NCBI RefSeq assembly: GCF_002215215.1
Contig: NZ_CP018632.1
Location: 3,840,501 to 3,904,500, forward strand
DNA from: Granulosicoccus antarcticus IMCC3135
GTDB taxonomy: Bacteria; Pseudomonadota; Gammaproteobacteria; Granulosicoccales; Granulosicoccaceae
Direction of reading: 5' to 3'
DNA length: 64,000 nucleotides
The number at the start of each line of letters is the position of its first letter. The stretch's first letter is position 1. Positions 1-8,803 of this stretch are shown here, in pieces. The notes under the pieces were generated by a model. It searched no databases, was not told where the DNA came from, and saw nothing but the letters and a program-made list of their open reading frames with translations. Both the position numbers and the translations under genes were made by a program.

Positions 1-176
1 GAAAGGGACTTAACAAATTGACGAGAAGACCTCGCGAATTCTGGGTTGTCTTGGGATGTCGTTTTGCGGGGTCTTGCCATGCTGCCTCTCGATTTATCAT
101 TCTAACTGTCAGATGTTCGCCGAGTTCTCAAGCGGTTTAGAGTTGGGAAGAATACCGCTTGTGGGCAAATTTAAAA

Positions 177-195
177 TGCAAAATAATATTTTGCA
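177..195. promoter_or_regulatory. Palindrome upstream of first gene, possible operator
   Basis: TGCAAAAT and ATTTTGCA form a perfect inverted repeat around AAT, 54 bases before the GTG start of the nitronate monooxygenase-like gene. The geometry suits a dimeric regulator. No regulator is adjacent, so the partner is unknown. The first 176 bases show no gene I can support. Confidence 0.35.
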
Positions 196-248
196 GAGCG
201 AAATATATGTGTTTTAATAGGAAATATGAGTCGTAACCCGCAATCAAA

Positions 249-1256
249 GTGAGTGCTTCCGTGCTGAAGACCCGCCTTACCGAGAAACTTGGCATTGAGA
301 AGCCGATCCTTTGTGGAGGGCTCATGTGGCTTGGAACGGCGGAATATGTCGCTGGCGTCGTCAATGGCGGCGCGATGGGATACATAACGCCACGCTCTTA
401 TCCAAACGAGGCCGACTTTGTGGATGCGCTTCGGCGGTGCCGTCGATTGACGGGCGGCCGACCATTCGGGGTAAATCTGTACATCTCGGCGCGACCGGAA
501 GAAAACGTCCGTCTCACACGTTGGATCGAAATTTTGGCACAAGAGGGCGTTCAGCATGTGGAAACAGCGGGCTATAGCCCTGCGAAATTCCTTCCGTCTT
601 TGAAGGCTGCAAATAGCATCGTTGTGCACAAAGCAACAAGTGTGCGTCATGCCGTTGCAGCTGCCAAAGCGGGTGTGGATGTTGTCGTTTTGTTGGGCGC
701 GGAATGTGGTGGACACCCGGGGCAAGCTGATATTTCCTCGATGATTTTGGCCGCACGTGCGTTGGATCAGGTCGATATTCCTGTTGTTGTAGGCGGTGGT
801 ATTGGCAGCGGGGCGCAATTGGCAGCGGCACTGACGCTTGGCGTGGACGGCGTGTTGATCGGCTCCAGAATGCTGGTCGCCGACGAAATCTGGGCACACG
901 CAGACTATAAGGATCACATCTTAAAGCTGGACGAAACTTGTTCGACGACAGTTCTGAGCGCGCTGAAAAACACCTATCGCTGTCTAGCCAATGACACTGC
1001 GGCTGAAGTTAGAGCGCTCGAGGCGTCGGGCGTGCGCGATTATGAAACACTTGGACCGCTGGTTGGTGGACAGGGCCAATTGCCGGCTTACAAGACAGGC
1101 GATCGGACCAAGGGCATTTTGTCTTTGGGTCCGGCAGCCTCTTGGTGTGACCGTCGCGAACCGGCGGCAGCAATTCTGACACGCTTGGCTGATGATGCTG
1201 AAAAGGCGTTGGCGGCTGCGTCTGCGCGCTTTGTTCAGCACGCCGTGCCCGCATGA
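249..1256 (+). CDS. Nitronate monooxygenase-like (NPD family) flavoprotein
   Basis: A 335-residue FMN-dependent TIM-barrel protein of the 2-nitropropane dioxygenase/nitronate monooxygenase family. The family signature with its likely catalytic His is seen as GAECGGHPG near residue 155, followed by the phosphate-binding stretch VVVGGGIGSG. Known members oxidise alkyl nitronates; related proteins in fatty-acid clusters have been proposed to act on CoA thioesters, so the substrate here is open. The start is GTG at 249. An 8-codon reading frame beginning ATG at 226 ends across it, hinting at coupling. It heads a plus-strand run of seven catabolic genes reaching 7842. Confidence 0.8.
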   Translation: MSASVLKTRLTEKLGIEKPILCGGLMWLGTAEYVAGVVNGGAMGYITPRSYPNEADFVDALRRCRRLTGGRPFGVNLYISARPEENVRLTRWIEILAQEGVQHVETAGYSPAKFLPSLKAANSIVVHKATSVRHAVAAAKAGVDVVVLLGAECGGHPGQADISSMILAARALDQVDIPVVVGGGIGSGAQLAAALTLGVDGVLIGSRMLVADEIWAHADYKDHILKLDETCSTTVLSALKNTYRCLANDTAAEVRALEASGVRDYETLGPLVGGQGQLPAYKTGDRTKGILSLGPAASWCDRREPAAAILTRLADDAEKALAAASARFVQHAVPA

Positions 1257-1278
1257 AAATTTAGAGGATAAAGTGACT

Positions 1279-2436
1279 ATGGGACTTGATAACGATACAT
1301 TTCAGCAAGTGCTCAACAGCATTGATCGTTTTGTCGACCGACGGCTGATCCCTGCCGAAGACATTGTTGAAGCTGAAAACGATATTCCGGCAGATATTGT
1401 GCAAGATATGCGTGAGATGGGATTGTCCGGTTTTTCGATACCCGAGGAGTTTGGGGGTTTGGGGGTTAGCCTCGTCCAAGAAGTGAAGATCATGCAAAGT
1501 ATTGGGCGGACGTCAGCGGCGTTCCGGTCGCTGTTTGGCACCAATATCGGCATTGGATCGCAGGGTATCGTCATGGACGGGACCGAAACGCAAAAACAGG
1601 AATACCTTCCGCGTTTGGCGACAGGTGAAATCACTGCGTCTTTCGCCCTGACGGAACCGGACGCTGGCTCGGATGCGGCAGCAATCCGAATGACAGCGCG
1701 GGCTGATGGCGACGATTATGTGATCAATGGCACCAAGCGCTATATCACCAACGCATCCCGCGCGAGTATTTTCACTTTGATGGCGCGCACCAATCCGGAT
1801 GAAAAGGGCGCAGCCGGAATATCTGCGTTCATTGTCCCAACTGACTTGTCCGGTATCACGGTGATGCCCGCGGATCGCAAGATGGGCCAACGTGGCACCA
1901 AAACGCACGACGTGGTGTTTGAAGATGTGCGGGTACCAGCAAGCGCAATCATCGGCGGAACGCCCGGCGTGGGTTTTAAGACTGCTATGAAGGTACTTGA
2001 TCGTGGTCGCTTGAACATTGCCGCATCCTCCGTCGGCGCGGCGGCACGGTTGATCCAAGAGGCGCTGAGTTACGCCCATGATCGTAAAGCATTCGGGAAA
2101 CCGATCGCAGAATTCCAACTCGTTCAAGCGATGTTGGCTGACAGTCAAACAGAATATTATGCGGCCAAAACAATGGTCGAACACGCAGCGTCCGTTTTTG
2201 ATGAAAAAGGCAAAGCCATCGAGGAAGCAGCCTGTGCCAAAATGTTCTGTACTGAAATGGTTGGCCGAGTCGCTGACCGTGCGGTTCAGATACTAGGTGG
2301 TGCAGGTTATATGGCTGAATATCCGGTCGAGCGGTTTTACCGCGATGTACGCCTCAGCCGTATCTACGAAGGCACTACACAAATTCAACAACTGATAATC
2401 GCGCGCCAGATGAGCCGCAAATTCAAAGAAGGGTAA
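1279..2436 (+). CDS. Acyl-CoA dehydrogenase
   Basis: FAD-dependent acyl-CoA dehydrogenase introducing the alpha-beta double bond in an acyl-CoA and passing electrons to ETF. I place the start at ATG 1279, behind AGAGGA, giving 385 residues, the normal family length; the open frame extends upstream into the previous gene. Signatures: ALTEPDAGSDAA (flavin/substrate loop), DRKAFGKPI, and the catalytic Glu in YEGTTQIQ near residue 364. It sits 22 bases after the NPD-family gene and 4 bases before the SDR gene, so it is co-transcribed. Chain-length or branch preference cannot be read from the sequence. Confidence 0.9.
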   Translation: MGLDNDTFQQVLNSIDRFVDRRLIPAEDIVEAENDIPADIVQDMREMGLSGFSIPEEFGGLGVSLVQEVKIMQSIGRTSAAFRSLFGTNIGIGSQGIVMDGTETQKQEYLPRLATGEITASFALTEPDAGSDAAAIRMTARADGDDYVINGTKRYITNASRASIFTLMARTNPDEKGAAGISAFIVPTDLSGITVMPADRKMGQRGTKTHDVVFEDVRVPASAIIGGTPGVGFKTAMKVLDRGRLNIAASSVGAAARLIQEALSYAHDRKAFGKPIAEFQLVQAMLADSQTEYYAAKTMVEHAASVFDEKGKAIEEAACAKMFCTEMVGRVADRAVQILGGAGYMAEYPVERFYRDVRLSRIYEGTTQIQQLIIARQMSRKFKEG

Positions 2437-2440
2437 ACAC

Positions 2441-3289
2441 ATGTTTAAGTCTGGTCTTTACGATGGGCGTTGCGCCCTGATTACTGGTGGCGGTACAGGC
2501 CTTGGTCGCACAATGGCGAACCGATTGGCGGAACTTGGTGCCGAAATTATTATCTTGGGGCGTCGCGAAGATGTGCTCAAGCAAGCGGCAGAGGAAATGG
2601 AAGCGGCCTATGGGAAGCGAGTACGTTATGCCTCGGTCGATATCCGCGATGCTGCAGCAATCGATGTCGCTTTGGACAGCTTCTGGGACGACACGCCGCC
2701 CGATATTTTGGTGAATAATGCGGCCGGAAACTTTACTGCCAAATTCGAAGAACTGTCGCCACGGGCTGTCGACGCCGTTCTGAACATCGTGGTGCATGGC
2801 ACAGCTTATATGACGCTGGCCTGTGGTAAACGTTGGATTGCTGCGGGAACGAAAGCGACGGTTTTGTCGATCACTGTAACTGCAGCATTTACTGGTGCGC
2901 CGTACATGGTGCCGTCCGCAATGGCTAAGGCGAGCGTTTTGGCCATGACTCGCTCGCTGGCGGTGGAATGGGGATCCAAAGGCATTCGGTTCGTCGCAGT
3001 TGCCCCCGGCCCATTCCCAACACCCGGTGCGTGGAAAAATCTATTTCCGCGTCCGGGTTTGGGTGAGCACATGGAAAACCGCCCTCCAGTCGGCCGCCCT
3101 GGTCGCCATGATGAATTTGCGGATCTCATTGCTTATCTTCTTAGCGATCAGGCAGGTTTTATTCACGGTGAACAGATTGTTATCGATGGTGGTAATTGGC
3201 TTAAGCGCGCATCGGCATTTTCCGACCTGGATGTCCTTACAGACGAAGATTGGGCAGAGATGAAGGCAAGACCTGCCGCCAAGAAATGA
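2441..3289 (+). CDS. SDR, 2,4-dienoyl-CoA reductase type
   Basis: A 282-residue short-chain dehydrogenase with the cofactor motif TGGGTGLG and NNAAGNF. In place of the classical YxxxK it has VPSAMAKASVLAM, the Ser/Lys pattern typical of mitochondrial/peroxisomal-type 2,4-dienoyl-CoA reductases (DECR). That makes NADPH-dependent reduction of a dienoyl-CoA the best guess. Such an enzyme helps beta-oxidation of unsaturated or already desaturated chains, consistent with the acyl-CoA dehydrogenase four bases upstream. Its stop TGA overlaps the ATG of the next gene (ATGA). A 3-hydroxyacyl-CoA dehydrogenase role is less likely because the Tyr is missing. Confidence 0.78.
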   Translation: MFKSGLYDGRCALITGGGTGLGRTMANRLAELGAEIIILGRREDVLKQAAEEMEAAYGKRVRYASVDIRDAAAIDVALDSFWDDTPPDILVNNAAGNFTAKFEELSPRAVDAVLNIVVHGTAYMTLACGKRWIAAGTKATVLSITVTAAFTGAPYMVPSAMAKASVLAMTRSLAVEWGSKGIRFVAVAPGPFPTPGAWKNLFPRPGLGEHMENRPPVGRPGRHDEFADLIAYLLSDQAGFIHGEQIVIDGGNWLKRASAFSDLDVLTDEDWAEMKARPAAKK

Positions 3290-3690
3290 CAAATAGCTGG
3301 GGGAAAATGAGCAGATTTACGGAGCTGTTGGGGATCGAGGTTGAAGAATCCGGTCTTGGATACGCCATCCTGACCTGTGCTTGGAAACCGGAATTCGCGA
3401 ACGATTCAAATGTAACGCATGGTGGCGTCATTGCTACGATCATGGATACCGCTTGTGGCGTCGCACTTGTCTCTGACGAAAATGGCAAGCGCGCGAGCCG
3501 CGTTGTGACTGTATCTTTTTCCCTCAGCTATATTGCGCCTTTCAGAGAGGGTGATCGTGTCAGATGCACGGCGCGCTTGGCTGGCGGGGGACGTAAATTG
3601 AAGACGGTGAAGGTTGAGTTAGAAAGTGCTGTAACTTCGGACTTGATTGCCTCGGGGTTTGGAACGTTTAGACAGATAGCGAATCGATGA
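3286..3690 (+). CDS. PaaI-type hotdog thioesterase
   Basis: Small hotdog-fold protein of 134 residues from ATG 3286, which overlaps the preceding stop as ATGA; ATG 3307 (127 residues) behind GGGGGA is an alternative. The PaaI hallmark VTHGGVIATIMDTACG is present: the HGG loop and the Asp of the DTA segment line the active site. The family hydrolyses acyl- or aryl-CoA thioesters, often rescuing CoA from stalled intermediates. Its stop overlaps the next ATG (3687), showing tight operon packing. Confidence 0.8.
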   Translation: MTNSWGKMSRFTELLGIEVEESGLGYAILTCAWKPEFANDSNVTHGGVIATIMDTACGVALVSDENGKRASRVVTVSFSLSYIAPFREGDRVRCTARLAGGGRKLKTVKVELESAVTSDLIASGFGTFRQIANR

Positions 3691-3704
3691 ATAAGGGACA
3701 AAGT

Positions 3705-4817
3705 ATGCACGCCATTGCCGCCATCCTGCATGAGCCAAACACTGATTTCAGTATTGAACCGATTGAATTGGACGCACCGACATCCGGTCAAGTCATGGTC
3801 AAGATTTCCGCTGTTGGCGTCTGTCACACAGACCTCATATTCGCGACTGGAAAGATGGGCACTCCGTTTCCCGTAATTTTGGGACATGAGGGGGCGGGGC
3901 GCATTGCGAGTGTAGGCCCTGACGTCGAAGGGTTAAGTGTTGGCGATAAGGTTCTGTTGACGTTTGAAAACTGCGGGGATTGTCCAAATTGCGCAAGCCA
4001 CGACCCAGCGTATTGCCACAATTACAGGCCACTGAACTTTTCTTGCCTGGATGCGCAAGGCTGCACACCTGCCCATAGCGAAGGGGGTACAGACATTGCC
4101 GCGCGCTTCTTTGGCCAAAGCTCCTTTGCGTCTCATGCCAATGTGAACGCGCGCAATGTGATTAAGCTGCCCGCTGACGCGGACGAAGCGTTGCTCTCAC
4201 CCTTGGGGTGTGGAGTGCAAACTGGTGCCGGCGCAGTGATGCGTTCGCTCAGGGCGAAGGCAGGCAGTTCTATCACCGTGATCGGCGGCGGTGCCGTTGG
4301 GTTAAGCGCTGTCATGGCTGCAAAGATCGTGGGCTGTTCGCCGATCATATTGGTTGAGCCGAACAAAGTGCGCCGCGACTTGGCCAAGGAGCTTGGTGCG
4401 ACCCATGCAATTGATCCAATGGCGAGCGATGCAGCAGAAGACATTCACAAGATCAGCCCTGGCGGGGTTCAATATGTGCTCGATACTTCTGGTAATCTGG
4501 GCGCGATTGAGAGTGGGGTTAAAATGATGGCCCCCAAGGCAATGTTCGGATTCATTGGTATCCCTACAGACAGGCTATCGCCACTGCCCGTATCAATCGG
4601 GCCAATGATCGGGGCGGGATACACCTTTAAAGGGATCATGGCAGGCGACAGTGACCCACAAACGTTTTTGCCCGAACTTGTTTATCTGGTCACGAGCGGG
4701 AAAATGCCGCTTGAGAAGCTGGTGACATACTACCCTTTTGATCAGATCAATGATGCGATCAAGGACAGCCATTCTGGGGGCTGCATCAAAGCGGTCCTTC
4801 GTTTTGATACCAAATAA
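3705..4817 (+). CDS. Zinc-dependent alcohol dehydrogenase (MDR)
   Basis: Medium-chain Zn alcohol dehydrogenase, 370 residues from ATG 3705, which has AAGGGA upstream; ATG 3687 is an in-frame alternative. Catalytic zinc ligands are in GVCHTDL and GHEGAG; the structural-zinc cysteines are in NCGDCPNCASHDPAYC; the Rossmann loop is GGGAVGLS. The segment FFGQSSFASHA resembles aryl/benzyl-alcohol dehydrogenases. It probably oxidises a primary alcohol to the aldehyde taken by the aldehyde dehydrogenase 18 bases downstream. With the dehalogenase at 7853-8731 it could handle the alcohol released from a haloalkane (inference). Confidence 0.88.
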   Translation: MHAIAAILHEPNTDFSIEPIELDAPTSGQVMVKISAVGVCHTDLIFATGKMGTPFPVILGHEGAGRIASVGPDVEGLSVGDKVLLTFENCGDCPNCASHDPAYCHNYRPLNFSCLDAQGCTPAHSEGGTDIAARFFGQSSFASHANVNARNVIKLPADADEALLSPLGCGVQTGAGAVMRSLRAKAGSSITVIGGGAVGLSAVMAAKIVGCSPIILVEPNKVRRDLAKELGATHAIDPMASDAAEDIHKISPGGVQYVLDTSGNLGAIESGVKMMAPKAMFGFIGIPTDRLSPLPVSIGPMIGAGYTFKGIMAGDSDPQTFLPELVYLVTSGKMPLEKLVTYYPFDQINDAIKDSHSGGCIKAVLRFDTK

Positions 4818-4835
4818 AACGGGACTGAAAACAAA

Positions 4836-6251
4836 ATGATTCATGAATACCACATGACCATCGGTGGGCGTGATGCAAGTGCCAAGGCTTTTCTTGACGT
4901 GATAAACCCTGCGACAGAAGATGTCATCGGTCGCGCGCCTGATGCCGGAAATGCGGAACTGGACGCGGCGGTTGAGGCTGCGCAGCGCGCGTTTCCTAGT
5001 TGGGCCGCAACGCCTTGGGCGGACCGTCAGGCTGCATTGGTACACGCGGCGGAAGTCATCAACGAGAATAAAGAAGAGCTGGCGCAGTTGCTCACGCTAG
5101 AACACGGCAAACCATTGGCCGAAGCGCGGCGCGAAATGGATACGTCGAGGCGATGGTGCACGTCCTTGGCGACGTTGGAACTTCCGGTAGAAGTCGTGTC
5201 GGACGAGAACGGGCGCAGGGTAGAAGTGCGTCACGAGCCAATTGGCGTGGTGGCGGGTATATCGCCTTGGAACGTTCCGGTGTCCTCGGCGATTTGGAAA
5301 ATTCTGCCAGCCGTTCTGACGGGCAATACAATTGTGGTGAAGCCTGCACCGACGGCACCTCTGACTGTACTGAAAATTGGCGAACTCCTGCGGGATGTTT
5401 TTCCTGCGGGTGTTATCAATGTTATAACTGGGGGTGACGCTCTTGGACCGTTGATTACGGCGCATCCGGGATTTGGCAAGATTTCTTTTACTGGTTCTAC
5501 CGCTACGGGGCGTGCCGTGATGGCCAGCGCATCGGCTGGGGTGAAACGGCTCACGCTTGAACTAGGTGGTAACGACCCGGCGCTTGTTTTTGCTGATATT
5601 GATATACCCGACACGGCGGCGAAGCTGTTCCGGTCTGCGTTTTTCAACAATGGGCAAGTTTGTGTCGCGACCAAGCGGTGCTACGTGCACGAAGATATAT
5701 ACGACGCCTTTCTGGCCGAAATGACAAGGCTAGTTGCAGGGTCGTTGGTGGCGACGGGGACCACAGATGGCGTCGCTTTAGGCCCAATCCATAACAAAGC
5801 GCAATTTGAAAGCCTGACTGGCATGCTTGACACAGCAAAAGCAGAGGGCCTCGTGCTTATTCAACCTAGCGAGATTCCAAGTGGCAAGGGTTACTTCTTG
5901 GCTCCCACATTGGTCGATAATCCGCCCGAAGATAGCCAGATCATGCAAGAAGAGCAGTTCGGTCCGATCCTTCCGTTGGTGAAGTTCAAAGACACCGATG
6001 ACGTGATCGAACGGGCAAATGCTAGCCAATACGGTCTAGCGGCCACGGTTTGGACCAAAAATAGGGACTTGGCTTTGGATGTTGCTGCACGCCTCGACAC
6101 CGGCAATGTTTGGGTCAATGAACCTTTGGCGTTTTCTCCGTTCGCTGTGTTTGGCGGGAGAAAACAATCAGGCCTTGGTGTCGAACATGGGCTGCGCGGT
6201 CTTGAAGAATTCACGAACTCCAAAGCGGTCACGCTGAACTTCGAAAGCTGA
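4836..6251 (+). CDS. NAD(P)-dependent aldehyde dehydrogenase
   Basis: A 471-residue aldehyde dehydrogenase oxidising an aldehyde to the carboxylate. Catalytic Cys is C276 in NNGQVCVATK and the general-base Glu is E242 in LELGGN; the cofactor motif FTGSTATG and the C-terminal KQSGLG are in place. Full length, no damage seen. It follows the alcohol dehydrogenase by 18 bases and precedes an acyl-CoA ligase by 52 bases, giving the order alcohol, aldehyde, acid, acyl-CoA. The exact substrate is not evident. Confidence 0.9.
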   Translation: MIHEYHMTIGGRDASAKAFLDVINPATEDVIGRAPDAGNAELDAAVEAAQRAFPSWAATPWADRQAALVHAAEVINENKEELAQLLTLEHGKPLAEARREMDTSRRWCTSLATLELPVEVVSDENGRRVEVRHEPIGVVAGISPWNVPVSSAIWKILPAVLTGNTIVVKPAPTAPLTVLKIGELLRDVFPAGVINVITGGDALGPLITAHPGFGKISFTGSTATGRAVMASASAGVKRLTLELGGNDPALVFADIDIPDTAAKLFRSAFFNNGQVCVATKRCYVHEDIYDAFLAEMTRLVAGSLVATGTTDGVALGPIHNKAQFESLTGMLDTAKAEGLVLIQPSEIPSGKGYFLAPTLVDNPPEDSQIMQEEQFGPILPLVKFKDTDDVIERANASQYGLAATVWTKNRDLALDVAARLDTGNVWVNEPLAFSPFAVFGGRKQSGLGVEHGLRGLEEFTNSKAVTLNFES

Positions 6252-6303
6252 GGCGAGATCGTTCCGCAAAAAGTTAAAGTAAAATGTTCTCAGGAGAATA
6301 AAA

Positions 6304-7842
6304 ATGAACCAACCTCACGTATCTTCTCCGCTCTCGGACGCCAAAAGCTATTTGGAAGGTTCCCCATTAAAGTTTCATGAAGCCGCGATGAAATGGATGC
6401 GTGAAACACCTGATCATGTCGCCCTGACCGACGATACGCGACAGTTGACCTACGGCGAGCTTGGAAAGGCGATCACCGACGCTTCTGACTGGTTGGTCGG
6501 GCAAGGCGTGCGACCGGGTGACCGGGTGGCAGTTGTCAATGAAAACTGTATTACGACTGCCGTGTTCATTTTTGCGGTCAGCGCGGCTGGCGGCATCGTC
6601 GCACCCGTGAACGCCCGAATTTCCCAACGCGAAATGGAGGTTGTCTTAGATCGCTTCGCCCCCCGTTGTGTCCTTTATACAACCGACAGCCCCGCCGCTG
6701 CCGAGTATGCGCAAAGTGTGAATGCCACGCCCATGAACATTGAAGGTGTTGGTCAATTTAGCGGTATTTTTGATGAAACGGCCGAACCAGAAACCGGTGA
6801 TTTGCCCGGCGTCGTTGTGTTTACGTCAGGCACGACAGGTAACCCAAAAGCCGTCATGCAAAGCCATCCGTCACTGCTTTATCAGGGCGCAAGCCAAGTT
6901 ATCAGTCGCCGGTTAACGAGTGCGGACTCCGTCTATGTCGTCGCGCCGCTGAGCGTTTCGATTGGTTTAGGTTCAAATTTGATGGGCGCAGTCGTTGCTG
7001 GCGCTGAGGCGATCCTGGTTTTACGATTTACGCCTGCAGGGCTGGCAAAAGCGATAGTGAATGACTTGGTAACTTTCGTTGTGGCTGTCCCTCAGGTCTA
7101 CGCCAAACTTCTGGATTACGCTGACGCAGAAGGAATGGATCTCGGGAGCAGCTCTCGTCTTCGGGTAGTGGGATCTGGCGGAGCATCCATCGATCCAGCC
7201 CTTAGTCGTCGGATTAAATCGGTCTTCGGCTTACCGTGCAGCAACGGGTACGGTTGTACCGAAATGACACCAATTGCCCGAACGCCGGACGGTATGGAAG
7301 CCTCGGGAGATATAATCGGTGTGCCCTCCCCGGGTATCGAAATAAAGCTGATGGACAAAGACGGGAACGAGGTTCCCAAGGGCGAGATTGGCGAGCTTTG
7401 GGCCCGCGGACCTTCACGTATGATGGGGTACTACAAAAACCCCGAAGCATCGGCCGAAGTCATGGTTGGCGACGGCTGGGTGCGCACCGGCGATCTTGTG
7501 CGTCAGGGCGACACCGGTGCCTACCATATTTGTGGCCGCAGCAAAGAGCTGATCATTCGGTCAGGATTCAATGTTTATCCGATCGAGGTCGAAAGCGTGT
7601 TGAATTCTTTTCCGGGTGTTATGCAATCCGCCGTGGTCGGGCGGAAAATTGAAGGTGACGAGGAAATCGTCGGTTTTGTACAGGGTATCGCGGGCACCAC
7701 TTTAAATCTTGAGGAACTGCGCGGGTATTGCCGCAAAAACCTGGCGGGATACAAAGTTCCATCTGAGATTTTTCAAGAAGAACTGCCGATTGGGCCATCG
7801 GGGAAAATTCTTAAGGCGGACCTGGCAAAGAAGATCGCTTAA
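6304..7842 (+). CDS. Acyl-CoA synthetase (AMP-forming)
   Basis: ANL-superfamily ligase of 512 residues that activates a carboxylate to its CoA thioester using ATP. Motifs in order: the P-loop FTSGTTGNPKA, GYGCTEMTP, the adenylate-binding RTGDLVRQGD, the hinge GRSKELIIRSGFNVYP, and the C-terminal catalytic Lys in PSGKILK. CAGGAGAAT precedes the ATG. It ends 11 bases from the convergent dehalogenase gene. The natural substrate is probably the acid produced by the upstream aldehyde dehydrogenase. Confidence 0.9.
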   Translation: MNQPHVSSPLSDAKSYLEGSPLKFHEAAMKWMRETPDHVALTDDTRQLTYGELGKAITDASDWLVGQGVRPGDRVAVVNENCITTAVFIFAVSAAGGIVAPVNARISQREMEVVLDRFAPRCVLYTTDSPAAAEYAQSVNATPMNIEGVGQFSGIFDETAEPETGDLPGVVVFTSGTTGNPKAVMQSHPSLLYQGASQVISRRLTSADSVYVVAPLSVSIGLGSNLMGAVVAGAEAILVLRFTPAGLAKAIVNDLVTFVVAVPQVYAKLLDYADAEGMDLGSSSRLRVVGSGGASIDPALSRRIKSVFGLPCSNGYGCTEMTPIARTPDGMEASGDIIGVPSPGIEIKLMDKDGNEVPKGEIGELWARGPSRMMGYYKNPEASAEVMVGDGWVRTGDLVRQGDTGAYHICGRSKELIIRSGFNVYPIEVESVLNSFPGVMQSAVVGRKIEGDEEIVGFVQGIAGTTLNLEELRGYCRKNLAGYKVPSEIFQEELPIGPSGKILKADLAKKIA

Positions 7843-7852
7843 GCAGGTTTAC

Positions 7853-8731
7853 TTACAAACCGGAAAGCCAACTGCGGATCGCTTGGCCAATGTCATCGGG
7901 CGAGTCTTCCTGAATGAAGTGCAGGCCCGTCACGGTCACTTCGGTCAGATTTTCCCAACTCCTCACGAAATCGCGGACCCGACCTGTGATGAGAACCCCC
8001 GGATCTGCGTTGATAAATAATTTCGGCAGCGGGTCCTTAAGGAGCCATTGGCTATAGTCAGACACAAGGTCGTGGACGTCTTCTGGAAAGCCCTCCACGG
8101 GAACCTGACGTGGGAAGGTCAACGTTGGCCTGCGGTCTTCGCCCGGATTGACAAAGGGGCGTTTGTATTCGTCCATTTCTTCGTCGCTTAGAGTCCGCAT
8201 CACAGAACCGGGCAACATCTTTTCAACGAACATGTTATTCCGCAGAATCATTTCCTCGCCAGCAGCAGTGCGCATCGCTTTGAACCCTGCACGGGCTTTT
8301 TCAGGAAAATAGTCCCATGTGGGCAGAGGCATGACGCGCCCTTCCATGAACGCGATGCCTTTGACGGCCGCTTTGTTATTAAACGCCCAATGACAACTGA
8401 GCGCGACGCCCCAATCGTGACAGACGAGCGTGACATTATCTTTGACGTCGAGCTGTGACAACAGTTCGGCGACATATCGGCTATGTTCTTTGATTGTATA
8501 GCTGTCCGGGCCGCTGTTATCGAGCTTATCAGAATCGCCCATGCCGATGAGATCAATCGCGATCAACCGTCCCATCCCTGATAGATGCGGCATGATGTTA
8601 CGCCACAGAAACGACGACGTCGGATTTCCATGTACGAATACAATGGGATCGCCGGTGCCTTCATCGATATAGGCCATTCGTTTTCCAAGAACGGTGGCAA
8701 ATTTTTTCCTGTCTTTAAACGTCGAGCTCAT
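7853..8731 (-). CDS. Haloalkane dehalogenase, HLD-II (LinB-like)
   Basis: Alpha/beta-hydrolase haloalkane dehalogenase, which hydrolyses a carbon-halogen bond to alcohol plus halide. From ATG 8731 it has 292 residues; a GTG at 8749 would add six. Numbering parallels LinB: halide-binding Asn36 in HGNPTSS, nucleophile Asp106 with Trp107 in CHDWGVAL, acid Glu130 in FMEGR, and base His271 in LHFIQEDSP. The GVAL after the nucleophile replaces the usual GSAL and may reshape the pocket. It lies behind the thiolase gene on the minus strand, separated by a terminator-like hairpin. Of the four dehalogenases here it is the only one embedded in a beta-oxidation cluster. Confidence 0.92.
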   Translation of the reverse strand: MSSTFKDRKKFATVLGKRMAYIDEGTGDPIVFVHGNPTSSFLWRNIMPHLSGMGRLIAIDLIGMGDSDKLDNSGPDSYTIKEHSRYVAELLSQLDVKDNVTLVCHDWGVALSCHWAFNNKAAVKGIAFMEGRVMPLPTWDYFPEKARAGFKAMRTAAGEEMILRNNMFVEKMLPGSVMRTLSDEEMDEYKRPFVNPGEDRRPTLTFPRQVPVEGFPEDVHDLVSDYSQWLLKDPLPKLFINADPGVLITGRVRDFVRSWENLTEVTVTGLHFIQEDSPDDIGQAIRSWLSGL

Positions 8732-8750
8732 AGCGTGGTCACTTTTCACT

Positions 8751-8794
8751 ATTAGAAAACGAAACGCCGCCTACGGTTTTCCTTAAGCGGCGTT
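8751..8794 (-). terminator. Terminator-like hairpin after thiolase
   Basis: AACGCCGC (8763-8770) pairs with GCGGCGTT (8787-8794). Read on the minus strand the stem is followed by TCGTTTTCTAAT, a weak T-rich tract. It lies just past the thiolase stop and before the dehalogenase, so it probably ends or attenuates the hydroxyacyl-CoA dehydrogenase-thiolase transcript. Confidence 0.6.
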
Positions 8795-8803
8795 AAAGGG
8801 AAT

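Noticed and set aside
1513-2184. Long reverse-strand frame inside the acyl-CoA dehydrogenase gene
   Set aside because: Complete overlap with a well-supported gene, no family signature and no ribosome site; shadow frame.
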